Positions 11,430-22,127 of a stretch of DNA of 64,000 nucleotides are shown one piece after another; the stretch's first letter is position 1; every line of letters begins with the position of its first letter. The translations under genes were made by a program, and so were the position numbers. The notes beneath the pieces were generated by a model. The model saw only the letters and a list, made by a program, of their open reading frames with translations, did no database searches and had not been told where the DNA came from. Source of the stretch: Asterias amurensis (Eukaryota; Echinodermata; Asteroidea; Forcipulatida; Asteriidae); the NCBI RefSeq assembly GCF_032118995.1, contig NC_092648.1, positions 511,001 to 575,000 of the forward strand, read 5' to 3'.

Positions 11430-12908
11430 TGTCAGACTCGACAATATAGAAATCGTGTAACTGAAAGACGAACACAAAATAACGTTCACTCAACACGAAT
11501 TAAACTTCAAATATTCTTATTAAATAAATCTTAGGGGTATTTACAACATTTACAACATAATCAAGGTATAAACTGAAATGATGGCTTCCGGACTTTCGGG
11601 TCGCCAGTAACTATTGGTTGTTTAAGCTCACAACATCAAATAAACTTATAAATAATATGCTTTACAGAATGGTTCTTGTGCTCCTTCTCACATCAAGGTC
11701 TAATTATCGCACAACAGTTATAATAAATAAATCAATGTATAATCGTCTCTCTTTGTGCGTCACTTCTCAATTTGTAGGCGACGTAAAACAAATAAATACG
11801 GTACGAGTCGGGTTCTGCCAATCTGGCCCCAAGCCTTAAGTTTCACTAACTGGAACACTTAAGCTTTCATACAATTAACAATGTTCAAATAATTATTGTC
11901 GTTGAAAACCTTCACCGGCGGCGGACCTCCGTCTTGCGGGTGAATCCCAATTAGCGCCACACTCTGTGTCCCTGCCGTGGTCGTCCTTGCGATCCAGACT
12001 TGGGGTACGGTAAGAGGGGTAGCTGATTCCAGGGGTTAAATGGTCATCGATAAACGAAATTAACCAAACTGTCTAATACTGGGTTTTCCAAAAGCACATC
12101 AGATAAATACATTCTTGATACAACATAATTTCGTTAACCACTTCAAACACTTTCGTTGATGTTTTTCATCACGTCTAAACTTAAAAGTTTTTGAGGGAAA
12201 TTCTCCCTATCACTGAAACTGTTTGCACAACAAATTAATTGACTAAATCATCAAACACTTGAATGATATTAATAAACCAGTTCACCATCGTAACCTTGTC
12301 AAACTTCGTATCCGTCCCGACATTTCCAAGTAAGTAATACACTTATCAAAACGTTAAAACTACTCAACTTACGGTAATTAATTATTAGAGAGGAGTCTTT
12401 GGCGTCGCACTGCTGTTGCTGTAGAGATTGGTCAACGTACACGAAGGTGGCTCTCAGCCATAACTTTGGCTGACCGGCCTTATACCGATACGGTGGCTGT
12501 ATCCACTCGCCTGCTGGTTTGGTCGGCAACCCTAACTTTCACATTCAACACCTCCTCTCTCCTCAAGCTCACATTGCTTTCTAACTTTCACAACACATTC
12601 TCACACTCCACATTAACTTTCCTTTCTCCAACTGTTTCAATGCAAAAAAAAAAGGCATTTGCCAAAAAAAGGAAGGGGGGGTTCTTAATTACCATGACCA
12701 TAGTTAACTAAGGGTGGCACGCAAAGTATGCCTACATAACATAGCTTAACAGGGCGTTTCCTGCGCAGTCGACGTGTATGACGTGACAGAAATGCAGCAC
12801 TGCGCGAAATATTTACAAACCGCAGGTTTGGGGAATTTACACTATGTCAGATCGAGAAAAGTAACAATAAAACAATTAAAAACAAATTATCGACATTCGA
12901 CTCAGACA
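11430..12908. mobile_element. Solo-LTR-like insertion (1,479 bp), fossil
   Basis: It starts TGTCAGACTCGA and ends TCGACTCAGACA, so the termini are TG...CA with short inverted ends. It is flanked by a direct 5-bp duplication GAGGG (11425-11429 and 12909-12913). The sister cassette unit near 14670 shows the empty site with a single GAGGG. This is the signature of an LTR retrotransposon reduced to one LTR by recombination. No internal protein region is present. Clean ends suggest a younger age than the surrounding unit duplication. A non-autonomous DNA transposon with 5-bp duplications is the alternative. Confidence 0.65.
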
Positions 12909-13489
12909 GAGGGAATGTCAATTTGTGTGGGAAAAAATAAAAGAAAGGTTAAAAAAGAAAAGAAATGACAGACCAATGATTATGGTACCCTTTAATCATC
13001 AATTGAGCCTTATGATTGCACCCTCGGTCATCAAAGATAAACAGAGTGTGAATCTGTAGATAAAAGGAAGGGAAAGTTTTTTCCAATGGCGGTCATCTAC
13101 AAAAAGTGCACAGAACTTGGTAAAATGTACAACTGTGGCAAGTTTGATAAAAATAGCTCTGAACTTTGGAAAGCTCAAAGGAGCCACTAAGGTTTCCCCT
13201 TCCCTGTAAGTCTGAAAGTGTCAAGTCCAAAATTGTTTGCCAAAGTGTCCAATGGCTTTAAAATGTTGGTTTATTTTCACTGATAATAAAGTTCACACAA
13301 ACATTTTCAAGCGAACTGTTACAGGAATTCAATCTCCCCTTCCAATCACTGTTGCTTAAAATATTGTTGATCTGCTCAAGTTCCTCAGAATAGTTTTTCT
13401 AAATTATTTGTGTTCTGGAAGTATGTTTTATAAAAAATTTAAAGCAATGAAAGTAATTACTTGAAGTCTACTGTTTGTTTTTGTTACAG

Positions 13490-13555
13490 GAAGGCTTGCT
13501 ATCTCCAAAGATGTCTAATAAACTGGACTGTGATTGAGGAACTATTAGTAAAAAG
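13490..13555 (+). pseudogene. Cassette exon B, copy 3
   Basis: 66 nt between TTACAG and AAAAG|GTAGAT. It is open in the same phase as B1 (KACYLQRCLINWTVIEELL). Compared with B1 it has lost nine bases in the middle, which keeps the frame. Confidence 0.55.
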
Positions 13556-13719
13556 GTAGATTTGCAAAAAACCAAATTAGTAATATTTACTTCTAAAAAG
13601 AGATCAGAACTAAGCCTGATGCATACATTTCACAAAATGAATTAATAGAAGCAAGTTTACATGATGCAAAAAATCATCACACGTTGATTTTTAATTTCCT
13701 GGGGTTGAACAAAGAATAG

Positions 13720-13796
13720 AAAACTAGAGCGGGATTTGAACCAACAGCCTCCAGGTTAACGTGCTAGTGCTCTACTGTACCAACTACCTAGCCTGA
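13720..13796 (-). repeat. tRNA-like SINE head in the cassette unit
   Basis: Paralogous to the 7156-7233 copy, with GGGATTTGAACCAACAGCCT reading as an inverted B-box region. Confidence 0.55.
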
Positions 13797-14237
13797 TGTT
13801 TAGGGTCTCCCTATTTTGTTGACATCTTTGTTTGGGAGTGCCAGTAAAAAACTATACAACCGTTAACTGCCGTGTAACCAGGGATCGCACCCAAGTTTAT
13901 GATACAACCTGGGAAGCTACAGCCAGGGGATCACCTTGAGGGGATTTGAAATTTTTAGTTTTAAATATCAAGTTGTAAACCATGTGGCAAACTGACCGGG
14001 TACCATTGCAATCTACTCAGGATTGATGACACGTGTAGTGTTTCAGGAAAAGTGGAAAGAGAGCGAAATATTACTCTATATTTGTTTAGTTATTTATACC
14101 TGCTTTCATATTAATCTATATTTTTTAGTTATATTATACATGGTTGCCTGTTTTGATGTTAATATAAAATGATTTTCTAGGGCTAGAATTATTTGTTTAA
14201 AACAAAATGTGTACTATTTTTGTTTTCCTGCCTGCAG

Positions 14238-14320
14238 CTCTGGTCTCCAAATCTTCAACGTGTCAACAATTTAATGTCTGAGACCCACCTGGCATAAAGA
14301 ACCTCATTCTCTGTAAACAG
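14238..14320 (+). pseudogene. Cassette exon A, copy 4
   Basis: Acceptor CCTGCCTGCAG and donor AACAG|GTAATT are intact. Stops occur in every frame. The ACATGTCAACA core has become ACGTGTCAACA. Confidence 0.5.
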
Positions 14321-15018
14321 GTAATTTGAAACCCTACAATCCCAATTCCTTCTTCAGTATCCAAAGTGAAGGATTCAAAAGCATTTGGGCCAGTAGGCTC
14401 AAATGACAGTTGCTTATCACAGGGTCTCATTCCAATCTTATACAGTACAACCAATTTGGATTAGACTGGCATAGAATAAGAGGACATGGAGTGGTTGAGG
14501 CCCCATGGTTTCAGAAATTGTTAGCAATACTTGATCTTTTTGCATCACTTCCACCTTGAAATGATTTACTCTAAATTGCATTAAAACCCTAACATAAGAG
14601 GGGGTGGGCACATGGCACCCTCTACCATATTTGTGCTTGTAGCTTTAATTAGTATTTCCCTCAAAGTGAGAGGGAAAGTCAATCTGTGGGAAAACTTTGA
14701 AACAAAAATGTGACGGCCCCCCTTCCCTGTAAGTCAGAAAGGGTCCAGTCCCAGTATCAGTTTGACTAGAATCAAGCCTTCGACACTGAACTTTAAATAT
14801 TGGTTTGTTTAAACTGATAATAAGTTCACATCAACACAAAAACCACACGCAAACTGTAGCAGGAATGTTACCTCCCCCTCCAATCACTGTTGCTCAAAAT
14901 AATCTTGATCAGAGTTTCTCAGTCTTACTTAATTGTTGTGCTCTGGAAGTATTTTTTATAAAAAAATGGAAAGCAATGAAAGTAATTATTTGAAGTATAC
15001 TGTTTGTTTTTGTGACAG

Positions 15019-15115
15019 GAAGGCTTGCCATCTTCAAAGATGTCCACACTTCAACAAGTAGATGTCTAATAAACTGGACTGTGATTAAGGAACAACACTC
15101 TTTAGTCAAATTAAG
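15019..15115 (+). pseudogene. Cassette exon B, copy 4
   Basis: Acceptor TGTGACAG and donor TTAAG|GTAAAC. It carries an internal insertion (CAACAAGTAGATGTC) and an in-frame stop in the phase open in B1 and B3, so it cannot code as its sisters might. Confidence 0.5.
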
Positions 15116-15179
15116 GTAAACTTGCTAAAGAGCAAAAAAGTATAAAGGATTTGAGGCATTGCATGGTGAGGTATCAATG

Positions 15180-15509
15180 TATATTTGGTTTGCGGTAACA
15201 CCATGTGTGTGTCTACATGCCAGGTAGAATTGTTCTTAGAGAACTGTCTTGCTTTATTCTACTGCCGCAGAGATGATAATCGGAGGTTCGGGAGACTTCC
15301 CAAGTTCTGAAAAAAACTGTCCTGTTTTTTAACATTTACCAGTGCGGATGGTGAAGTAAATAGACTGGACTACTACTTTAGCTTGTAGGATCGTAATTAA
15401 CTGTAGTGACGCGGATTAAGTTCTGAATTGGTCTCAACGTTTCGACTAGCTTGCTCATCAGTCTCCTGACAAGTAGACACACACATGGTGTTACCGCAAA
15501 CCAAATATA
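15180..15509. repeat. TIR element of the GGTTTGCGGTAACACCATG family
   Basis: Terminal inverted repeats of about 37 bp: TATATTTGGTTTGCGGTAAC at the left end and its reverse complement at 15473-15509. The 330-bp interior has no coding capacity. Related diverged copies lie at 28318-28612 and 59526-59612, and an end fragment near 52420. It is a MITE-type non-autonomous DNA transposon. Confidence 0.8.
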
Positions 15510-15664
15510 CAGCAAAAAAGTAGTCTTCTCTCCTGAATAGAGCTCTCAGTTAAGCCTTATGTAAACAATACACAAAATTAATTAATGGGAAACGAGTTGA
15601 CGATGCAAACAATCATTAGGCATTGTTTTTTATTGTCTTTTGGGGATTTACCAAAGACAAATTT

Positions 15665-15742
15665 ACAATAGCGGGATTTCAACCAAAGGCCACCAGGTTA
15701 ATGTGCTAGCGTACTACTCCACCAACTGAACTATACTAGGCT
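15665..15742 (-). repeat. tRNA-like SINE head in the cassette unit
   Basis: Third paralogous copy, with inverted A- and B-box-like motifs and more decay than the 7.2 kb copy. Confidence 0.5.
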
Positions 15743-16098
15743 GATGCTGGGGGTTGTCTGATTTTGTTGGTAGCTTTGTTTGGGGTGAAAGTAAGAAGCC
15801 ATACAATCATTAACTTCCGTGTAGCCAGGGATTGCACCCAAGTTTATGATACAACCTGGGAAGCAGCAGCCAGGGAATCACCTTAAAGGGGATTTCAATT
15901 TTTTGTTTTAAATATCAAGTTGTAAACCACATGGCAAACTGACTGGGTACAATTGCAACCCACCTGGGTTGAGAAGAAAGGGAGAGAAATGTGATGTTAA
16001 ACATACCTGTTTCCTTGTTTATACAAAATTACTTTTTGTGGAGCTTCAAAAATTTGTTTGAACAACAAGGTGTGTTTGTGTTGTTTTCCTGCCTGCAG

Positions 16099-16190
16099 CT
16101 CAAGTCTCAAGAACATCTACATGTCAACAAGTATGAGACCCACTTATCATCATACAGCCTGATATCCAGAACTACAATCTCTGTAAACAG
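16099..16190 (+). pseudogene. Cassette exon A, copy 5
   Basis: Fully open in frame 0 with phase-2 exit (KSQEHLHVNKYETHLSSYSL...). The inverted copy at 24158-24238 is open in the corresponding frame and shares LSSYSL and RTT. This is the best evidence that exon A once encoded protein. Acceptor and donor are intact. Confidence 0.55.
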
Positions 16191-17451
16191 GTAAATTAAA
16201 ATCCTACAATCTCAATTCCTTCTACAGTATCCGAAGTGAAGGATTCAGAAGGACTTGGGCCAGTAGGCTCAAATGACAGTTACATATCACAGAGTCTCAT
16301 TCCAATCTTATAAAGTACAACCAATTTGGAGTGGAGTGACATAGATGAAGAGAAATGGAAAGCTTTAGGCCACATGCTGGCAGAAATTGTTAATAATACT
16401 TGATCTTTTGCATCACGTCCACCTTGAATTGGCTTGCTTAAGGACACAAGTGTCACGGCTAGGGATTCGAAGTGATGGAAATTTTTTCTTTAAAAATGGA
16501 AATTTTTTCTTTAAAAAATGCGATAGACTTAACAGCGCCCCCAACAGTTGTCATTTAAAGCCATTATGCACTTTCGGTAAACAGTATTGTCCAAGTCCCA
16601 CACTTGGTGTATCACAACTTATATATAAAATAACAAACCTGTGAAAATTTAGGCTCAATAGGTCCTCGGAGTCGGGAGAAAATAACGGGAAACTCCACTC
16701 CTGTTTTGCCGTGTCATGACATGTGTTTATAATAAATCCGTAATTCTTGCTATCGAGAATTGATATTGTTTTAATGTTTTCTCAAAAAGTAAAGCATTTC
16801 ACGGAATAATATTTCAAGAGAAGTCTTTCACCATTACCTTCTGTAAACCCTGTAGATTATTTGTAAATTTTGTATTTGGTTTTTTTCTGTACCGAAAGTG
16901 TATAATGGCTTTAACTACCGAAGGTGCTGCTTTATGTTAATTATTTGAATCGATAAATGTACCTCCAATCCATTACATTCCTTTTTCATCTTGCAGAACT
17001 TGGTAAATTGATAATTGCGGGGAGTTTCATGAAAATAACTCTAGAACTCTGGAAATTACAAAGTTTGCCACTATGTGCCCCCCCCCACTCCCATGGAAAT
17101 CTGAAAAACCCTTTCCTTTTAGGGTTAAGTGAAACTTTTTTGAGAGAAGAATCAATTTGACCGAAATCAGGCCTACAAACTCACAACTGAATTTTATAAT
17201 GTTTTTTTTAAACTGATAATAAAGTTCACACCAGCACCAAAACTTTAAGCAACAATTTGGAAATTGACCTCCCCCTCCAATCACTATTGCTCATTTTGAT
17301 TGATAACAGTCAATATAATCTTGATATGCACAAGTTTCTCAAAACAATTATTCCTGGGTTCCTTTTGCAAGACTTTTGATAAAAATTCTAAAGTGAAAGC
17401 AATTGATTTAAAAGTAAACAATTTGAAGTCTACTGTTTGTTTTTATTACAG

Positions 17452-17490
17452 GCAGGATTACCATCTCTAGAGAAGTCTACAAGTCAACAA
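17452..17490 (+). pseudogene. Cassette exon B, copy 5 (divergent)
   Basis: Acceptor TTATTACAG is followed by GCAGGATTACCATCTC, aligning with GAAGGCTTGCCATCTTC of other B copies. The donor is uncertain; CAACAA|GTAATA is the best choice. Stops fall in the phase used by B1 and B3. Confidence 0.4.
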
Positions 17491-17759
17491 GTAATAATCG
17501 ATTTGATGCCAATACTTTGAGCAACAAATCGTTTATTGCCATCAAGACAGTATGGTTGGTTGCCCGGGGCATGGGGCATAGTTTGCTTGTGGTTGGATGT
17601 TGGTACAATTTAACTGCCGATGCGTCGTAGTTTTGACAACATGAGGGTGCTCCTAAACATATTTGTATCACTTCCAATGGTACATTCATTTTGCTGTTAT
17701 TTAGAGTTACGCTTGCAATTTGTTTGAGTTTGTTGTTGTTGTTGTTTTGCTGTGTTCAC

Positions 17760-17972
17760 ACTTATTTGTTCAAAAATGTTGCAAACGAAGCGAAATAGAC
17801 CAAAGCAGAAACGCGGCCCATCAGGGCATTCTGCTAGGGTGCATGCGAGTTCATCGGTGTCTGCTTCGGCCTAAACCTGAAACCTCTACTCCTGTTATCA
17901 ATATGGAGCCTGCATCAGGACAGCGAGGGTCTATCACTGTGTTAGCCTCCCCACCAATCACTTCTGGAATGG
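17760..17972 (+). pseudogene. Terminal segment C of the + strand array
   Basis: Ends at a strong donor (GGAATGG|GTGAGT). It is homologous, inverted, to 23173-23245 and its upstream flank to about 23450. One frame is open across the segment (...PKPETSTPVINMEPASG...) and joins D in phase. The acceptor is not clear, so the start is approximate. Family unknown. Confidence 0.45.
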
Positions 17973-18112
17973 GTGAGTTGTATTCTGCTTTTGACTTTGA
18001 CTGGAACTGTCTCTCGTAAAAGGTAAATTCTTAAAACAAGCAAATTACTATCAAGTAAGGCCTAAACACATTACACAAAGTCAAGAAAAAGCTAAATTGT
18101 TTTTTCTTAGCA

Positions 18113-18182
18113 AGACAGCATGATTTGAACCAACAGCCTCTATCAGGTTAAAACACTGACAACTGAGCTATCTAGCTCTATG
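18113..18182 (-). repeat. tRNA-like SINE head in the cassette unit
   Basis: Degenerate inverted tRNA-like sequence (GATTTGAACCAACAGCCT) between C and D, matching the copies in the earlier units. Confidence 0.45.
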
Positions 18183-18479
18183 CTGACATTCTCCCTATTT
18201 TGTTTTTGGGTGCTATTTAAAAGCCATACAACTTTAAGCTGTGTAAAGCACACAGTTTACCATAATACAACCTGGGAAGCAAAAGCCAGGGGAACATCTT
18301 TAAGGATGCAACTTTTTAATTTCAAATATCAAGTTATAAACGTATGGTGAATAATAATAATTTTGGGTTGAACAAAGAAAATGATTTAGTTCTGGCGCAA
18401 GAAACATCTCCAAGTGATTTTGCGAATTTAAACTGTTTGGCATCCATAAAATGTCTTATCTGTTAACTTGATCTTTCAG

Positions 18480-18553
18480 AGCCAGAGATGCAGCCAATTG
18501 TTCGCCAAAATCAAGTGCAGAGGGAATTACCTCTACTCTACGGATATCGCTGA
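18480..18553 (+). pseudogene. Terminal segment D of the + strand array
   Basis: Acceptor ATCTTTCAG. Joined to C it reads EPEMQPIVRQNQVQRELPLL... and then a TGA at 18551. The inverted homologue D' reads EPGMQLFPKCNQVQRESALL in the same phase. Conserved phase in both arms suggests a real former, or still active, C-terminus. Confidence 0.5.
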
Positions 18554-18804
18554 GGGCTACACAGTAAAAAGGAGAGCATTGCAATTGCAAACATTAGCAT
18601 CTAGTCTTTAGGACACCTTAGCTGTTTTGTATTTTTGAAGTGATATTAATGAACAACCCAGTAATTTTTCTTCAATTGTGTAAAATATTTCATTTTGTAA
18701 CGATATAGTTAACATTTCTGTAAATAAGTGCACCATTTCAAGCAAGCACATATTATGCGTTTTTACGCGCTACTTGGCGATCTTAGGACCTTGGTGGTGT
18801 GGCA

Positions 18805-18857
18805 CTAACCCTAACCATAACCTTAACCCTAACCCTAACCTTAACCCTAATCCTAAC
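18805..18857 (-). repeat. Interstitial telomere-type repeat block 1
   Basis: Imperfect CCCTAA repeats on the + strand (TTAGGG on the minus strand), including CCATAA and CCTTAA variants, so it is partly decayed. Confidence 0.9.
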
Positions 18858-19182
18858 TAATTGTTTGGAATCCGGAAGTACAAAGCATGGGAAATTCCAG
18901 ACTTATTGCGAAAAGGGACTTGGACACATGCACGTGGCATGTGGGGTCTTAGCCCGGCCGGTTGTTTCACATCTGGTGGTTGATCTTAAAGGTGCACTCC
19001 GGTGTTATCACAAACTATGGTTGACCAAACGGGTTAGTTCCTAGTCTTGGCCATGTGACTAGGGACCGCGTTCGGGAGTAGGGGGTGCCCCCCTCAGACG
19101 GGGGCATGGACCTGGGCGCTCTTTAACTAGAGTATGAGGGACCTGATGATCTCCTGGGCGTGTTTTAGGGATGTCTTGGTAC

Positions 19183-19300
19183 TAACCCTAACACTAACCC
19201 TAACCTTTACCCTAACCCTAACCCTTACCCTAACCCTAACCCTTACCCCATCCCTAACCCTAACCCTAACCCTTACCCTAACCCTAACACTAACCCTAAC
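19183..19300 (-). repeat. Interstitial telomere-type repeat block 2
   Basis: About 118 bp of CCCTAA repeats with scattered variants (CACTAA, CCTTTA, CCTTAC). Same orientation as block 1. A 290-bp non-telomeric segment lies between the two blocks. Confidence 0.92.
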
Positions 19301-19872
19301 ATTGTTTGGAATCCGGAAGTACAAAGCATGGGAAATTCCAGACTTATTGCGAAAAGGGACTTGGACACATGCACGTGGCATGTGGGGTCTTAGCCCGGCC
19401 GGTTGTTTCACATCTGGTGGTTGATCTTAAAGGTGCACTCCGGTGTTATCACAAACTATGGTTGATCAAACGGGTTAGTTCCTAGTCTTGGCCATGTGAC
19501 TAGGGACCGCGTTCGGGAGTAGGGGGTGCCCCCCTCAGACGGGGGCATGGACCTGGGCGCTGATTTAATATAGTATGAGGGCCCTTATGATCTCCCGGGC
19601 GTGTCGGGGCTGGTATCCTGGGACCTGCACGTGGTGGCCCTGCTTTTAACTAGCCTTACCAGGATGATATAGCCAAAATTAAGAAGTAAATTAATGAAAT
19701 TGCTTGAAATGGTGCATTTATACAATACCTAACACTCGACTTTCATGATATAATTTTTATCCAATGTAATTCAGGCACAACCGTTCAGTTAATTAGCTTA
19801 TTTACTCATTGTTTTTATTTAAGCTGTACTGATTGAAAACAAATAAAATTAGTACATTGCTGTGCCAGGCAT

Positions 19873-21487
19873 TTACTCTTTTGACCGATTTGGAACCATT
19901 TTATTTTTCGGCCAATTTTTAAAAATGGGCCTTTTTGAGCCAGAATATTTGGTTTAAAAAACTGCAAGGGGTTAAACTTGGTCTTCTGACCGATTTGAAT
20001 CCAATTTTTTTTTCGGCCAATTTTTAAAAATGGCCCTTTTTGAGCCAGAATTTTTGGTTTAAAAAACTGCAAGGGGTTAAACTTGTTCTTTTGACCGATT
20101 TGAATCCATTTTATTTTTCGGCCAATTTTTAAAAATGGGCCTTTTTGAGCCAGAATTTTTGGTTTAAAACACTGCAAGGGGTTAAACTTGTTCTTTTGAC
20201 CGATTTTGGAACCATTTTATTTTTCGGCCAATTTTTAAAAATGGGCCTTTTTGAGCCAGAATTTTTGGTTTAAAAAATTGCAAGGGGTTAAACTTGTTCT
20301 TTTGACCGATTTGAATCCATTTTATTTTTCGGCCAATTTTTCAAAATGGGCCTTTTTGAGCCAGAATTTTTGGTTTAAAAAACTGCAAGGGGTTAAACTT
20401 GTTCTTTTGACCGATTTTGGAACCATTTTATTTTTCGGCCAATTTTTAAAAATGGGCCTTTTTGAGCCAGAATTTTTGGTTTAAAAAACTGCAAGGGGTT
20501 AAACTTGTTCTTTTGACCGATTTTGGAACCATTTTTTTTTTTTCGGCCAATTTTTAAAAATGGGCCTTTTTGAGCCAGAATTTTTGGTCTAAAAAACTGC
20601 AAGGGGTTAAACTTGTTCTTTTGACCGATTTGGAACCATTTTATTTTTCGGCCAATTTTTAAAAATGGGCCTTTTTGAGCCAGATTTTTCGGTTTAAAAA
20701 ACTGCAAGGGGTTAAACTTGTTCTTTTAACCAATTTTGGAACAATTTTATTTTTCGGCCAATTTTTAAAAATGGGCCTTTTTGAGCCAGAATTTTCGGTT
20801 TAAGAAACTGCAAGGGGTTAAACTTGTTCTTTTGACCCATTTGTATCCATTTTATTTTTCGGCCAATTTTTAAAAATGGGCCTTTTTGAGCCAGAATTTT
20901 CGGTTTAAAAAACTGCAAGGGGTTAAACTTGTTCTTTTAACCAATTTTGGAACAATTTTATTTTTCGGCCAATTTTTAAAAATGGGCCTTTTTGAGCCAG
21001 AATTTTCGGTTTAAGAAACTGCAAGGGGTTAAACTTGTTCTTTTAACCAATTTTGGAACAATTTTATTTTTCGGCCAATTTTTAAAAATGGGCCTTTTTG
21101 AGCCAGAATTTTCGGTTTAAGAAACTGCAAGGGGTTAAACTTGTTCTTTTGACCCATTTGTATCCATTTTATTTTTCGGCCAATTTTTAAAAATGGGCCT
21201 TTTTTAGCCAGAATTTTCGGTTTAAAAAACTGCAAGGGGTTAAACTTGTTCTTTTGACCCATTTGTATCCATTTTATTTTTCGGCCAATTTTTAAAAATG
21301 GGCCTTTTTGAGCCAGAATTTTCGGTTTAAAAAACTGCAAGGGGTTAAACTTGTTCTTTTGACCGATTTGGATCCATTTTATTTTTCGGCCAGTTTTTAA
21401 AAATTCGCCTTTTTAAGCCAGGATTTTTTGTTAAAAAAACTGCAAGGGGTGAATCTTGTTCTTTTGACCGATTTGGGATCATTTTAA
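19873..21487. repeat. 105-bp tandem satellite, about 16 copies
   Basis: The CGATTT/CCATTT-type junction recurs at 19879, 19988, 20092, 20197, 20304, 20408, 20513, 20621, 20727, 20832, 20937, 21042, 21147, 21252, 21357 and 21463. The monomer is 105 bp; some copies are 106 or more through an extra T. From about 20.7 kb two variant types (AACCAATTTTGGAACAAT and GACCCATTTGTATCCAT) alternate, forming a partial higher-order dimer. Because 105 is divisible by three, long frames stay open on the minus strand (35-residue period around FFKPKILAQKGPFLKIGRK); they break at the 106-bp monomers. It fills the loop of the palindromic core. Confidence 0.95.
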
Positions 21488-22127
21488 GCCGGGGAGGGCG
21501 CTCTACATATGCCAAGTATTTTGGAGGCCAAGTACTTCCGCCCACAAGAGGGCGCTATAACGAAAACTTTTAATCAATCAAATTTTCCGAAAATGTTTTA
21601 ATTTGGAGGCCGAATACTTACGACCACTGGAGGGCGCTATAACGAAGACTTTTAGGCAACCGGGAAAATGTGTTTGGTTACAGCGCCCTCTTTTGACTGA
21701 ACTTTACATTATTTTGCTGTTATAACTGCCCTGTTTAACCCCACCCGACCCAAAAAGATAATTTTAATTTGTCTAATTATGAATGTAGGACTGTCTGCCA
21801 GTTTATGACAAAAGTGGCTGCTTAATTTAACCAACCAATGTACTCCAACTTAAGAAATGAAACACAGCTAGACTCCATATCATTTTATTTAGCAAATTTA
21901 TTACACAAAAATCAGCAAGACTTCATAAGGAGATAGTGCCGGTGCCATGACAGGCACAGGAATACTTTTTTTGTACACCAAGGTTTATATTTTTAATGGC
22001 AGTAGGGGCCTTGGCTACAGTTGTAAAATCAAAACCGAGGCTGCTTCTTTCAGCCACAAAAGTTGCATCTGCATAATAACATTTATTGTTTGTTAATTAA
22101 ATAAAAGTAAAGTTCTGGTATATATGC
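21488..22127. other. Unique part of the palindrome loop
   Basis: Contains GAGGGCGCTATAACGAA twice (near 21547 and 21634) and an inverted AGCGCCCTC near 21690. This small motif cluster is unlike the satellite. No gene is seen. Confidence 0.45.

Larger units (their letters stand above)
18715..19715. repeat. Left arm of palindromic core
   Basis: Inverted relative to 22128-22720. About 410 bp (19301-19715) matches the right arm with only a few differences, while the outer 90 bp (18715-18804) shows about seven. The arm contains two tandem copies of a unit made of telomere-type repeats plus about 290 bp of GC-rich sequence (TGGAATCCGGAAGTACAAAG to GGGCATGGACCTGGGCGCT). Small open frames here are products of the repeats. 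Confidence 0.9.

Noticed and set aside
17720-18019. Complete 99-codon protein covering segment C
   Set aside because: The frame continues past the conserved splice donor GGTGAGT, and the upstream part includes a GTT microsatellite; only the portion shared with the inverted copy is credible.
18799-19424. Proteins made of TLTLTL or VRVRVR repeats
   Set aside because: These are telomere-type hexamers translated in various frames; no gene context.
19873-21487. CRISPR-like regular array
   Set aside because: Direct tandem 105-bp monomers with no unique spacers, in animal DNA; a satellite explains it fully.
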